Shown piece after piece: positions 1 to 11,391 of a DNA stretch of 64,000 nt. Every line of letters begins with the position of its first letter. Position 1 is the stretch's first letter. This DNA comes from Trichostrongylus colubriformis (lineage: Eukaryota; Nematoda; Chromadorea; Rhabditida; Trichostrongylidae), in assembly GCA_963978905.1 (NCBI GenBank), contig OZ022257.1, forward strand, positions 20,975,664-21,039,663. Reading direction: 5' to 3'. The position numbers and the translations under genes are program-made. The notes beneath the pieces were generated by a model. The model was not told where the DNA came from. It was given only the letters and a program-made list of their open reading frames with translations, and made no database searches.

Positions 1-189
1 GCTCTGTTCAAGTCTACAGGATATAACGTACCACATGCCCTCTAAATGTCTTGAAAAAATGCATGAATCAGGAAACGTGAAATTTTGTCCCTCTTGATGT
101 TGAATGAAGAGGTAAACCTTTCAAATACTCACTAATACGCACTTTCTGGGTTCATATGAGCTGAAGGGAGAAAAAGCAAAAGAGCAATC

Positions 190-262
190 GCACAAAGGAT
201 CCGAACCTGCGACCCATCTCCTGCGAAACACCCATCGTATCCAGTACACCACAACTCACCTT
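190..262 (-). repeat. tRNA-like sequence, probable SINE head or tRNA pseudogene
   Basis: On the minus strand an 11-base block at 197-207 is one base from the tRNA B-box consensus, and an A-box-like block lies at 241-251, about 33 bases apart. The intervening sequence does not fold into a convincing anticodon arm and no complete acceptor stem is visible. A functional tRNA gene is therefore unlikely; a SINE promoter region or tRNA pseudogene fits better. Confidence 0.35.
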
Positions 263-1969
263 GTTGAGCTAGCATTCCACGTCCACTCAAGTCGACCATG
301 TCGGGAGACTACCCTTCATAACTTTGCTCACAGAATCGTTTCGCAAATTTGGAAGGCAGATTTGAGTTTCTCGTCCCAAGACGAGTACAGTGGTATACAT
401 CCCATCGCAAAAGGCCGGACCGACCTGATGACCCTCCCTTGTAAGCCAACGCTCTCTAATAGTTCCATTGCTGCTCTTTTTCAGAGCGCCTTATGCTTCG
501 ACCATAGCATATTATTCCAGAAGATTTGCGTGCGTAAGCGCTACATTCAAGGTGCACAAACTTTACTCAGAGGCACAGTCACAATAATATGAATTCTGGT
601 TCATCCGCGAGTAGATAAGCCCTTCCAGAACGGCAGAGCAAGTGCCATTACCGCGGCGCGAGAGTGAGTTCCAGACGCGTAGATATTCTGCAAATGAGAT
701 GGCGACCACCGTCTCAAGATGACCCACGCCCATCCCACGATTTAACGGCAGGGCAACAGTGGTATATGCGGTATAAGAGGCATGATATCGACTGCGATAA
801 GAAGATAAGAGAATTTCGCAATGTAAAAACAACCTTATTGGATGATGATATATCATGAAAATCTGTCCAAATGCTTGCTTCTATAGTGCAAACTCGTCGA
901 AGCCAGAGGTCACAAAGCCCTCATTTTCGAAGTTTCTGAGAATTTCTTTCGTTCTCTTCTTCGCTTCTGAGTTCGTCGGCACCCCCAAAGTCTTTATGGA
1001 GCACGAGGAAGCGCGAAAATTATCGTGAACTGGGCGTCTAAGAAAAGTAAGCAAAACTAAGGTATTACTATGGGTATCTCATCAATTCTCCGACACGAAG
1101 GCAGCTGCAGTCGGCCTGTGGAATGCCCCTAAGGTAAGCAAGCCGTTTGGCGGCTGATGTTCTTATAATACAGCCGAAAACATAGAGAGTTAACTGATTT
1201 AGAAAAACTACCAATTGTCAGTGATTATGTGCAAAAAATGCTTGAACTGGTTGTATAACCACCTCAACGGGTCCACAAACCGTCATGCCAGAACATGCCA
1301 GACCACTGATTTCCCGTTGGGTATAACTCAATTGAGGAAAAGGAGATGGTTTTTGGTCATCCAACGATGAACTGTGGCTCAGTGTACATGAGACGCTTTC
1401 TGGAACATATTGCTGAGCCGCAATGCGATGTACATGTTCGACCACAAAGTTTTCACCAGAGGAAGCTGTTCTCGGATTTCAAAGACATTATGAAAAACCT
1501 CCGCAATGAGCCAAGATAGCATCGCAACTTTTGACCGGTCTGATTACGGTATTCAATGCGATAATGGTCAGCTTCTGTGAAATACTCGTAAAAGCCATCC
1601 ACATGCGAGCAAGAATGAGAAAATCGTTACGCTTTCAGTACCTCCTCATCCTGGGCAGGACACACGAACTGGGTAACCGCGTCACACGAATCAATCGCCC
1701 TCTGCTCGCGAGAAACGTCTTTCGGATCCGATTCGATCCTCTGCGCGGACCATCCCCTTCACATTTACATTCTTGAGGCGCTACGGCCGCTTTCATACCC
1801 ACCGTATTGGGATTTTTGGATTTTCAGCGTCAAAAAAAGGGACACCTATCGATCACGAAAATAACACCGGGAGAGGGGACAAGAAGGGGAAGCTTCTATG
1901 AAAACACTCATCTCTGTAAACGAACTTTCGAGCCTTGAAGATATAGTGCGTAGCGAACTGGCATTGAAA
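263..1969. other. intergenic, no gene recognised
   Basis: Only short open frames occur on either strand (longest about 97 codons at 563-856, minus). None shows a recognisable domain, splice pattern or repeat family. Confidence 0.5.
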
Positions 1970-2340
1970 AACAAGCCTTTGGGGGGCTATTGCGATCTCA
2001 GCGTGTTTCACTTCGATGTTCACGTTTGGTCAAGTGGTCGAGTTGCCTGCTGGCAGCGCCAGAGAACTCCACTGTCATTTGATATCGCTACGGGAAATAG
2101 AATCATTCATGGTGATGTGGAAAATGTGGAACAAGAAAAAGCAACGAGCAAGTGATGCAACGAAAGAAAGAATAATCAAAGGAGTAAGAAAAAGGTGCTC
2201 ACAATGAAAAAATGAACCGAATTACATTCGACATCTTGGCAAGGCTCGTGTGTGCAATTGTGGCAACCGAACAAACTGCAAGCCGGCGTACATAAGCCCA
2301 TACCATAAGCCGAAATTGCCTGCTCTCGGTGTCTTCAAAG
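1970..2340. repeat. dispersed repeat, copy 1
   Basis: This stretch shares long patches with 33520-33850 in the same orientation. Shared parts include the start around TTTGGGG...TATTGCGAT and the block at 2250-2335, which matches about 33705-33790. It is diverged and codes for nothing recognisable. The second copy lies in intron 1 of the acireductone dioxygenase gene. Confidence 0.55.
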
Positions 2341-2729
2341 AAATCGTCCATGGAAGAATGAGTTTTATGTTACCCATATAATCATGTTGTATTTGCCTAA
2401 TGTGGGCCGCATGCAAATTTTTCGCGAAAAAAATGTGAACGGCTAAGATAGAGCACCAAAGTCCTGGCCGGATGGGCGGGGCCTCCGAACAAGTGCCACC
2501 CCGTCGTCCGCCGCGGTCGAAGACGCATTGTAGGAACAGAAAGTTAAGTAGACAGTTCCATTCTTCGTTCTCAACGGCGGTGGACGAGGAGACGGCCCCC
2601 CCCACTCGGCCGAGAATTGGAGAGCTGTTTTCTAACCAAAATCTCACTTTTTCGCGTGATATATTGCATGCACCCCTTGTTAAGCAAATATATGGATTAC
2701 AAGAAACTCAATTTTCCGTGGACGATTCC
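2341..2729. mobile_element. foldback MITE, copy 1
   Basis: The ends are inverted repeats: the segment beginning AATCGTCCATGG at about 2342 matches the reverse complement of the segment ending near 2729 for some 70 bases, with mismatches. The GC-rich middle (2470-2600) is itself partly self-complementary. The same architecture recurs at about 56808-57232, and the middle alone recurs near 61888-62045. No coding capacity is seen, so this is a non-autonomous element. Confidence 0.65.
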
Positions 2730-4988
2730 TTTAAGCATATCGCCCTATATGTGAAACAGGGCCTTGTCATGCACTTCAACCGTCATGCATCTGTTCGAAA
2801 TTCGGTCAGAAGCGAAAAATTTATTTTCAGGAATCGTCTCTGTGTGCCATAATTCGCTTCATTACGCTGAATTTTATTTGAAAATTCAAGCACAGCAGGA
2901 CTATCAGCGCTCCATATCAATTTTTTTCATCTGGTAGCATCGGCTGAACTTACTACTCCCGTCGTCCTACAACGTCGTATAGAATTTTAGAAAATCCTCC
3001 AGAACATGTCAAAGAATTCTAAGAAGCGAGAGTGTCAGATTGTCAAGAATCAAGAAAATTACTGAAAGAGGGCATATAGTCTATCTTAGAACAAGCCGCG
3101 TCATCCTGTGGACAGTTCCACAGCTGATAACGGAGTTTCCATGACTCTTGAAGTCAGCGGTGGGGGTAAATAAAGCCGAATATCAAAAGAACATCGAATG
3201 CAAAAGTTCAGATTTTCACTAGTACGAAAGAAAGCGGAGAAAAATGAATTGGAACTGTCAAAAACTGAGAGATAAGCCTCCCCTCCGACCATTTAGTACG
3301 ACAGGAGGCGTGTTCTGTTATCGAAAAGGGCGACCATTGTTGAAACAGTGGCAGCTGTTGAAAAAGGCGTATAGATCCCGGAGGCCCTTCTTTTCATTGT
3401 AAAATTCGTTACATATGGTCTTTCTGACCCCGTAACTTTATTCTGAATGCTCGGAGTCCTCATTGCTTACATTACCCTGTCGCTGTTTTTAAAACTGTCG
3501 TATTGAAAGAGAAGACTCCAAAAAATAAGTGCTCCGTTTATTTGCTATCTGTCATCAGGGTTAAGTGAGGCGTCGAGAGAAATTTTCAAAAAATACGACC
3601 GCCTCCCACCCCAAAAGAGGGTCTCCATACAGACCCCTCCCCTTCTTCAGGCTCCACTATTTCTGTGGTTGCTACCGAGCTAAGATTCACCATGAAAATT
3701 AAGAGCCTACGGTGAAAAAAAAACAATGAGGGCAAACTTCTGACAAAATAAGAAAAGTGAGAACTTAACAAAACTTAGTAAGTATATCCCAAAACAAAAG
3801 CGTTTAAGAGAAATAAGAACCTAACAAAATTCGACACTTATGTTCCGAAACGAAAGCGTAGCCGACCATGGAGGATATGCTCGTCTTCTTGTGGCAAAGG
3901 AAAAGGCTCAAAGGCCATGCAAGTAATGTAATACGGCAGGGATAAAGGATGGAAAAAGAAGAACAGAAAATCAGAAATTAAATGGGAGCCGTGTAATGTG
4001 GTCCATCACGATCGTCCCGTCGCTACTGCGGTAGTGACGCGCGACTAGACCGTTTTTCCCATACTAAATTTGGACATTTTTTGAATACTTAAAACTTTAC
4101 TCAGACTACATCTTCCAAAGTACTGAAAACTGTTTCCTCAATGAATTCCCCAGACCAATATGTTGACAGCTTGGTTTCCCTAATAGTTGCGTAGTTTTCG
4201 ATCTGGGTATCCAGTCGAAGGAAATTTTGAAAATTTTCGACGTGCTCTTCAAATGGTCGTAACTTCCTACAAAATCAACCATATGAGTGCGATGTTGTTG
4301 TCCGAAGTTTACGAGGTCGCCGGTTTTCAATGACTACTTCAATATGACCTTTCTCGGAAACGAAAGAAGTTATCTTGAGGAAAGCCAGTCGGAGAATTCT
4401 TTTTTCATCAAAGTGACGAGATCTATCCATCCACGAATCTTTTGGAAAAGGATCCCCTAGGTCCGAAATGCCTCCAGTACACACTCTTTGCTCTCAAAGA
4501 TAATGGGCTGGCCACTGGCGTTGGGCGTCCTCGCTGCAGGATGTGCCACGTATGAGGATTTCATCCACATTGTTGGCAATACAAACTCCTATCCGATCCG
4601 TATAATGGCTTGCCAGTACCAGTTTACGTCCTTGTAATTTTACTAAGATATAAGAGAAGTCGACATTAGCTAATTTTTCCTTTTCATCCCATGGTTTCTT
4701 GAGTATTCATTCATGCTGGTACCCGTGAATAGTTACCCCTTCCGACGGCCAATCGGTGAATTGTGGAGGTCTCTCTGTACGTGAGAAGCATCTCTCATTC
4801 GATGAATAGGTTGATTCAAGTTCACAAGTCATTCAGTGGATCAACCGTCTTTCATAAATAGAAACTCCCCTGCAATGCAGACAATTGATCATTCAGAATA
4901 CAGGCTATCAAGTTTTGAAAAGTTCGGTATACGGCAAGTCATCAAACCACAGAGAAATCAACTGGAATTTAATATAGAGGCAACTAAG
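2730..4988. other. intergenic, no gene recognised
   Basis: No supported gene. A diverged tandem duplication of about 50 bases lies at 3758-3860. An open frame at 4836-5045 only runs into the retrotransposon LTR and is not taken as a gene. The last five bases, CTAAG (4984-4988), are the left copy of the retrotransposon target duplication. Confidence 0.5.
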
Positions 4989-5214
4989 TGTAGAGATTCC
5001 TCTACAACCATCTCCCATATAACTGCTCATTACAATGAACATTGAGATCATTGTTTACCATGGTAGTGATATGTGCTTATCTTGAGTTGTATAAAAGGAA
5101 TGTGCGGTGTGGTTATTCACTCATTCGTTCCTGCTTCCTGGACTGTGACGTCTGCAATAAACCCTTCCGAAGACCCGCGTGGCACACATACGACACAAGG
5201 AGCCAACCGTTACA
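4989..5214 (+). repeat. 5' LTR of the BEL/Pao element
   Basis: It contains a TATA box (TATAAAAG, 5090-5097) and a polyadenylation signal (AATAAA, 5156-5161), so the promoter and transcript-end signals are in place. It matches the 3' LTR at 225 of 226 positions. Confidence 0.95.
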
Positions 5215-5232
5215 TGGTGCATCGGCTGATTG
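5215..5232 (+). promoter_or_regulatory. primer binding site candidate
   Basis: The sequence directly after the 5' LTR begins TGG, as expected for pairing to the CCA end of a tRNA primer. I did not assign the tRNA species. Confidence 0.5.
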
Positions 5233-5303
5233 GATCCGAACAGAAGAAAAGCAAAGAGCAGTGAGTGCAGCTACAGCCTTTCTTTCTTCGTTGTAATTGC
5301 AAG

Positions 5304-8300
5304 ATGAGTTCGCTGATCTCAACAAGACAAGGTATTTTAACACGAGCAGGAAATCGTTTGTCAGCGATTTTGAGAGCACAGTCTGGTCTGGTTGACTTGT
5401 CCCAAGAGGGACAAGACGTCAGGGAGTTTCAGAAACAGATTAAGAAGACAAAAGTAACAATGCTAGCCGAAATGGAAAAGGTTGAAGAAGCGATGGATAG
5501 GTACGCCGCAGCAGTCGACAACTTAGGAGAAACACCATCGAAACCGGACCTGCTCAATCGGACGGAAGAGCACATCAGCGAAGCACAAGAACTCTCAGAC
5601 GAGGCTCACAACTTTTTGAACAGGCTCATGGAACTCCAAGAAGATATGACGGGAATGGCAGAACAGAGGAACGCAACTTCAAGAGGACCTGAAGTCCCTC
5701 TCACTCCTATTCCAATACCCAAATTCAACGGCGACATATGGGAATGGGAGCCCTTTTGGCAAAGTTTCGAACGGAGCGTGCACTTGCGCAACATCGACGA
5801 CGTCTATAAACTAAACTATCTTCTTGACGCACTTCAAGGAGCAGCCAAAGAATCAGTGAAACATTTCCACGTCGCTGGTAGCACATATCCTCTAGTCATT
5901 GAACATCTGAAGAGGAAGTATGGAGACAAACAAGCACTGGTGGACCGACTCTTAAGCAAGCTACAATCGACCGAAGCTAGCAGTGACCATCTCAAAGACC
6001 AAGAAACGTTGTGCGAACAACTCACTTCCATCACGTCACAACTGGATCTCCACGAAGAGCACATTGACAACACATTCCTACAGAAACAACTGCTAGGAAA
6101 GTTCTCCGTGGACGTTCAAAGACAGGTTCTTCGACAAAAATCAAAGCTGCAATCAGAAGGAGCTTGGAACACAATGACGCTACTAAGAATTGCAAAAGAA
6201 TTTGTCGAAGCGGAGCTGAGAATCACAAGCCAAATAGAACGGCACATTGCTGACAGCGCTAGAATTCAAGCAACGAATGCGATAGAAGAAAAGAAACCTC
6301 CAATCAACAAAAAACCAACACAATACCAACCATCACCGTGTTTCTACTGCGCGAAAACAGGACATCCTGCAAAAAATTGCCCTGATGTTCCTTCGCTTGA
6401 GCAACGTCTCGAGATAATGAAGAAGCATAAACTTTGCCGTAACTGCGGACAAATGGACCATGCGGCAGCAAAATGTCCGAAAGGAGCCTGCAGAATGTGC
6501 GGGGTAATCGGACATCACACCTCCATTTGCAGAGCTCTGTTTCCACAAAACACCTCTTCTCACCCGGCTCACAACTTAAGGAAACAGAAAGTGAATCCTA
6601 CAGAAAACACCTCCACAAAGTTGGCAAATGTCAACACTATAGATTCCAACCAAGGTCATACCTCAGAAGAAGATACCGCACATCACACCAGCAACCAAAG
6701 CAACGGAATGGTTTTGGCAGGACAGGCGAAAGTACTCAACCCAGCTACGGGTGCACTTGAATCTGTCCACGTCATGCTCGATACGGGCGCTGATCGTTCG
6801 TTCATCAGCAACGCACTCGCCAGGAGATTGCACCTCAAAGATATTGAGTCCAGAATGCTCAATATCAACACATTCGGCTCACAGCAGCCTATGCAAAAAA
6901 CATGTGGTGTCACCACCCTCCAAATGTGGGACGCTAATGGTACACCACATGTGTTCACGGTCACAAGGATCGACACAATAACGGAGTCACTGCAACGGAA
7001 TCGCCTCAGCCTCGAGGATAAACGATTTCTCTGTGACAACGACCTGCAACTCTCCATAAGCCCAAACTTGTCAAGCATCCAACCACAAATTCTTCTGAGC
7101 TGCACCGACCTCTTTTCACTTCTGGATCATGGCATGGCGCCACATCACATACTTCCGTCGGGACTACGACTAATTTCTTCAAAACTCGGTTATTTGGTAG
7201 CAGGATACGACAGCAGCTCTACGCCAATTGAGGAGAGTGACAAGAAAACGACATTAAACCATGTGAATATAGAGGAGCCAGAAGAAACTACACAGTCGTG
7301 GGAAGACTTCTGCACGTTCGAGTCATCAGGAGTGGATGAATTCACAGGCCCGAAGACGGAAGAACGTCAAAGAATAGATCGCGCTATATGGAACGCATTT
7401 GAACAAACAATTGAAAGAAAGGAAGACGGTTACTACGTACGCTTCCCCTGGAGAAAAGATGCGGAACAACTACCAGATAACAAGAATATGGCTCTGCGTC
7501 GCCTACAAGCATCGATTACCAAGCTAAAGGCTACTCCTGAAATACTACGACAGTATCAGGAAACAATACAAACTCAATTAAACAATGATATTATCGAAGA
7601 AGTTGATGAGTGCCAAACTCCCGATGGAGACATTGTACACTACTTGCCTCATCGTGCGGTTATCACTCCACACAAGAATACAACCAAGTTGAGAATCGTA
7701 TATGATGCATCTGCCCATCTGAAGAATGCTCCATCTCTCAACGACGTACTCCATCGAGGACCCGTTATGCTGCCCAAGCTTTGGGACATCCTTCTTCGCT
7801 TCAGGATTGGAAATGTCGCCATTGCTAGCGATGTTGAGAAAGCCTTCTTACAAGTACGGCTCCACTTGAAAGACAGAGACGCAACTCGCTTTCTGTGGCT
7901 GAAAGACGTAGACCGACCGATTGTGCAAGACAACCTTATCACGTACCGCTTTAGTCGCGTCACCTTTGGACTGATATGTTCACCATTCCTCCTTGCTGGA
8001 ACAATCAAATATCATTTACAACATTATACGAAGAACCCCGAACTCGCTCGTGAAATCCAAGACAACACCTATGTGGACAATGTCGTGATGACAGCAAATT
8101 CCACGACAGAGGCAATCCATCTCTACAAGGAATCTAAAACCATATTCGAAGACATGAAGATGAATCTTCGAGAATTCATTTCCAACGATGTTGACCTCAA
8201 ACAACAAATAAGCAAGAAAGACCTAAGCGAAACCACCACTCAAAAAATCTTGGGAATACTGTGGAATTCGGAGGAAGACAAGCTAATCCTCTCCTTCAAG

Positions 8301-11222
8301 TATCCTCCAAAAGAAAAAATAACAAAGCGATCAGTTTCTGAACAGATAGCTTCCATCTATGATCCACTTGGATGGATGACACCAATTACGCTTCATGGAA
8401 AACGATTCCTGCAGCATCTGTGGAAATGCGATTACAGTTGGGACGAAGTTCTGTCTCAAGAACATCAACAACAATGGATTAGAATTGTACAAGAAGTAAA
8501 TGGCTTTCAACACAAGCTCAACAGACGAGTCACGCAAATCAACGAAAAGGTGAAACTAGTAGTTTTCTCAGATGCGAGCAACATCAGTATGGCTTCATGT
8601 GCATACATTACATCAAACAATGGATCAACTCTGGTAGCAGGAAAATCCAAATTACCGTCAGTGAAAGAAAGACCCACGATCCCGAAAATGGAACTCAACG
8701 CCCTGACGATGGCAGTCCGATTGATGTATTCTATATATGACGCGGTGAAAGAACGCTTAAGAATTCAGGAAGTAGCTATCCTGACAGATTCAGAGATTGT
8801 CCTCAACTGGATATCATCAAGTTCATTGGACCCATCAACCGGCGTGTTAGTAAGAAATCGAGTCCGCGAGATTCAACGGATCGTCTCTCAAGTTCTTCCT
8901 CCTGTTATGTTCGGCTATGTAACAACCGCGGATAACCCAGCTGATTGTGCGACCAGAGGAGTGAACAGAGCATACTTCGAGAACCATTTGTGGTGGACTG
9001 GACCGTCTTACATTTCGCACCCAGTAGAACAATGGCCTCAAAAGTGCAGGATTTTCAATCTACCATCGAACAACGAGAATTTTCACATTCTAGCTGCCGG
9101 AACAACTGACAACATCTCTGAACTGCTGGATTGGAAGCGGCATAACAATCTTCAAAAAGGCCAAAGAGTGGTAGCATACGTGTTACGTTTCATCAAGACA
9201 TTACTCAGCCATGTGAAGGACAGTCTCAAAAACAAAGTAGAAAGCGGCATCCCCGAAATTCGATATGCAGAATCACTCGAATACATAACCGCCAAAGAAA
9301 TGGAAACGGCTTTGAGAACTTTACTTCGGAATCACCAGAAAGTTCATCTTACCACAGAAAGGCAAGCGGTTTTGAAGCAGCTGAAATTGAAAGAAGACGA
9401 ACATGGAATCCTACGATGTCAGGGACGGCTAGGAAATTCCAACCTATCTTCTGATACTAAACACCCCTATATCGTCGCCACTAAAACTGATCTCGCTCGG
9501 TTAATTGTGGAAAAGGCCCACACATCACTACATTGCGGAGTAGCACACACCATGGTGAATGTGAGACAACAATTTTGGATACCGAAACTGAGACAGATGG
9601 TTCGATCAGTAATATCACGATGTATACCATGTCAGAAGATGAACAACCTCCCGTATCGATATCCGGAAATGGACGACCTGCCGAAGCAACGAGTATGCAG
9701 AACACGACCCTTCGAGCACACAGGAATCGACTACTTTGGACCTCTTTCAATAAAAAGAAACGACGAGCAGGCGAAAGCATACGGTATAATCTTGACGTGC
9801 ACAACGACACGACTCATTCATTTGGAACAAGTACCAGACATGAGCACAAACCATTTACTGATGGCATTGCGCAGATTCTTTGCTCGACGCGGAATCCCAT
9901 CTAGCATAACATCTGACAACGGATCCAGTTTCCTATTAGCGGAACAAATTCTTCGTGATCTCATCCTACCCAAGACGAGTGATGTTTCTTTCATGCAGTC
10001 AATTGCAACAAAAGGAATTGTTTGGAAAACAATCACGCCATATGCTCCGTGGCAGGGAGGTCTTTATGAGCGTATGATTAAATCCATCAAGGACAGTCTC
10101 TACAAAGTCATGCAACGAAGAGTTCCGGATGAGAAGACTCTTGAAACCTTCTTGATAGAGATCGAAAGTATCATCAATAGCAGACCCCTAACCTATCAAG
10201 AAGAGAAATGGGATGAAACACCGGCGCTACGTCCGATAGACTTCATTCAACGTGATATGATCATAACATACCCATACGATACCATTGAAATGGATGAATC
10301 AGACCCAGATTATTTTCCAACTGGTGGAATCGTGATGCAAACCAGACAACAGGCAGAAGAAGCGCTGAAGACAAGCCATCAGTTGATAGAACAATTCTGG
10401 AAAATTTGGAATCAACAGTACCTGACCGCCTTGCGAGAATCACACAAACTTCACATCAATGATAAACGCAGTACTCCGAAAACACCGTCAGTGGGAGAAG
10501 TGGTGCTGATAACCGAACCCCTGTTACCAAGAAACACGTGGAGAATGGGTAGAATCACAAAGATTCACTACTCTCACAACGATGTCATCAGGGACGTAGA
10601 GCTTCGAATGCCAAATGGACGTACAACTCACAAACCAGTGAACTTGCTCATCCCTTTGGAACTAGGAGACACTAGCTCACCGAAGCAAGAAGATACAAGT
10701 ACAACTACATCCCGAAGGTACAATCTACGTTCCCGCCCACACGAAAAAGACACCCATATAACGAATGCATACTGTACAAAAAGTTCCGTTGACCGCACCC
10801 ACCCTTCTACCACTGTCACATCCCCGCCAGGAATGACAAGCTCTCAACCTCAGACCCACCATCCGTTCACCCTCCGAACCGTTACCACCCAACGCCCTCC
10901 AGTGCAAACCCACAGAACGTCTCTTGAAACTGAAATACTGCCCCTATTTCCGCAAATTACCGACCAAGAAGCAACCACCCAAGTTCCCCGGGAGAATACT
11001 CTACACCAACAAACAACTGCAGCAACCACAACATCAAGAGTAGTATCGAAGAAGGAAACCGCCTACCAGCCTGGCATTGACAGCAACGACAAGCGATGGC
11101 ATCCAATGGAAATAGAAGAAGACAGAAGCGAAAAAGACAACAATCACACTGTAGTGGCGGGGGAGTGTAGAGATTCCTCTACAACCATCTCCCATATAAC
11201 TGCTCATTACAATGAACATTGA
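5304..11222 (+). CDS. BEL/Pao gag-pol polyprotein
   Basis: This is a single uninterrupted polyprotein of 1972 residues that drives copying and integration of the element. The frame can be opened at a GTG at 5265, but the ATG at 5304 (MSSLISTRQG) looks like the natural start. In order: a gag region of DUF1759 type (about 120-330); three zinc knuckles (cysteines from 346, 378 and 396); an aspartic protease with DTGAD at 493; reverse transcriptase with YVDN at 923-926; a Pao-type RNase H with its aspartate at about 1090; an HHCC integrase zinc finger (about 1408-1450); an integrase core with D1476, D1538 and E1589; and a DUF5641-like region (about 1655-1760). The tail is rich in Thr, Ser and Pro. 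All catalytic residues are present with no stop or frameshift. The stop codon lies inside the 3' LTR, so the last 19 residues are LTR-encoded. Confidence 0.95.
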   Translation: MSSLISTRQGILTRAGNRLSAILRAQSGLVDLSQEGQDVREFQKQIKKTKVTMLAEMEKVEEAMDRYAAAVDNLGETPSKPDLLNRTEEHISEAQELSDEAHNFLNRLMELQEDMTGMAEQRNATSRGPEVPLTPIPIPKFNGDIWEWEPFWQSFERSVHLRNIDDVYKLNYLLDALQGAAKESVKHFHVAGSTYPLVIEHLKRKYGDKQALVDRLLSKLQSTEASSDHLKDQETLCEQLTSITSQLDLHEEHIDNTFLQKQLLGKFSVDVQRQVLRQKSKLQSEGAWNTMTLLRIAKEFVEAELRITSQIERHIADSARIQATNAIEEKKPPINKKPTQYQPSPCFYCAKTGHPAKNCPDVPSLEQRLEIMKKHKLCRNCGQMDHAAAKCPKGACRMCGVIGHHTSICRALFPQNTSSHPAHNLRKQKVNPTENTSTKLANVNTIDSNQGHTSEEDTAHHTSNQSNGMVLAGQAKVLNPATGALESVHVMLDTGADRSFISNALARRLHLKDIESRMLNINTFGSQQPMQKTCGVTTLQMWDANGTPHVFTVTRIDTITESLQRNRLSLEDKRFLCDNDLQLSISPNLSSIQPQILLSCTDLFSLLDHGMAPHHILPSGLRLISSKLGYLVAGYDSSSTPIEESDKKTTLNHVNIEEPEETTQSWEDFCTFESSGVDEFTGPKTEERQRIDRAIWNAFEQTIERKEDGYYVRFPWRKDAEQLPDNKNMALRRLQASITKLKATPEILRQYQETIQTQLNNDIIEEVDECQTPDGDIVHYLPHRAVITPHKNTTKLRIVYDASAHLKNAPSLNDVLHRGPVMLPKLWDILLRFRIGNVAIASDVEKAFLQVRLHLKDRDATRFLWLKDVDRPIVQDNLITYRFSRVTFGLICSPFLLAGTIKYHLQHYTKNPELAREIQDNTYVDNVVMTANSTTEAIHLYKESKTIFEDMKMNLREFISNDVDLKQQISKKDLSETTTQKILGILWNSEEDKLILSFKYPPKEKITKRSVSEQIASIYDPLGWMTPITLHGKRFLQHLWKCDYSWDEVLSQEHQQQWIRIVQEVNGFQHKLNRRVTQINEKVKLVVFSDASNISMASCAYITSNNGSTLVAGKSKLPSVKERPTIPKMELNALTMAVRLMYSIYDAVKERLRIQEVAILTDSEIVLNWISSSSLDPSTGVLVRNRVREIQRIVSQVLPPVMFGYVTTADNPADCATRGVNRAYFENHLWWTGPSYISHPVEQWPQKCRIFNLPSNNENFHILAAGTTDNISELLDWKRHNNLQKGQRVVAYVLRFIKTLLSHVKDSLKNKVESGIPEIRYAESLEYITAKEMETALRTLLRNHQKVHLTTERQAVLKQLKLKEDEHGILRCQGRLGNSNLSSDTKHPYIVATKTDLARLIVEKAHTSLHCGVAHTMVNVRQQFWIPKLRQMVRSVISRCIPCQKMNNLPYRYPEMDDLPKQRVCRTRPFEHTGIDYFGPLSIKRNDEQAKAYGIILTCTTTRLIHLEQVPDMSTNHLLMALRRFFARRGIPSSITSDNGSSFLLAEQILRDLILPKTSDVSFMQSIATKGIVWKTITPYAPWQGGLYERMIKSIKDSLYKVMQRRVPDEKTLETFLIEIESIINSRPLTYQEEKWDETPALRPIDFIQRDMIITYPYDTIEMDESDPDYFPTGGIVMQTRQQAEEALKTSHQLIEQFWKIWNQQYLTALRESHKLHINDKRSTPKTPSVGEVVLITEPLLPRNTWRMGRITKIHYSHNDVIRDVELRMPNGRTTHKPVNLLIPLELGDTSSPKQEDTSTTTSRRYNLRSRPHEKDTHITNAYCTKSSVDRTHPSTTVTSPPGMTSSQPQTHHPFTLRTVTTQRPPVQTHRTSLETEILPLFPQITDQEATTQVPRENTLHQQTTAATTTSRVVSKKETAYQPGIDSNDKRWHPMEIEEDRSEKDNNHTVVAGECRDSSTTISHITAHYNEH
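11153..11165 (+). promoter_or_regulatory. polypurine tract of the BEL/Pao element
   Basis: A purine-dominated run (GGCGGGGGAG core) abuts the 3' LTR, the expected site for plus-strand priming. It lies inside the coding frame. Confidence 0.75.
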
Positions 11223-11391
11223 GATCATTGTTTACCATGGTATTGATATGTGCTTATCTTGAGTTGTATAAAAGGAATGTGCGGTGTGGTTATTCACTCA
11301 TTCGTTCCTGCTTCCTGGACTGTGACGTCTGCAATAAACCCTTCCGAAGACCCGCGTGGCACACATACGACACAAGGAGCCAACCGTTACA
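11166..11391 (+). repeat. 3' LTR of the BEL/Pao element
   Basis: This is the right LTR, followed by CTAAG, the second half of the target duplication. TATAAAAG is at 11267-11274 and AATAAA at 11333-11338. Its first 57 bases encode the C-terminus and stop codon of the polyprotein. Confidence 0.95.

Larger units (their letters stand above)
4989..11391 (+). mobile_element. BEL/Pao LTR retrotransposon, essentially intact
   Basis: The element is 6,403 bp with 226-bp LTRs (4989-5214 and 11166-11391) that begin TG and end CA. It is flanked by a perfect 5-bp target duplication, CTAAG (4984-4988 and 11392-11396), typical of BEL/Pao insertions. The LTRs differ at a single base (5066 G, 11243 T), which implies a recent insertion. 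The only ORF carries gag, protease, reverse transcriptase, RNase H and integrase in that order. A primer-binding-site candidate follows the left LTR and a purine tract precedes the right LTR. No separate envelope-like ORF is present. Confidence 0.95.

Noticed and set aside
4836..5045. 70-codon ORF ending with the same residues as the retrotransposon polyprotein
   Set aside because: The shared end comes from the 5' LTR; the upstream part is unrelated flanking DNA.
5265..5303. GTG-initiated extension of the BEL/Pao polyprotein
   Set aside because: Eukaryotic initiation at GTG is unlikely and an ATG with a sensible gag start follows at 5304.
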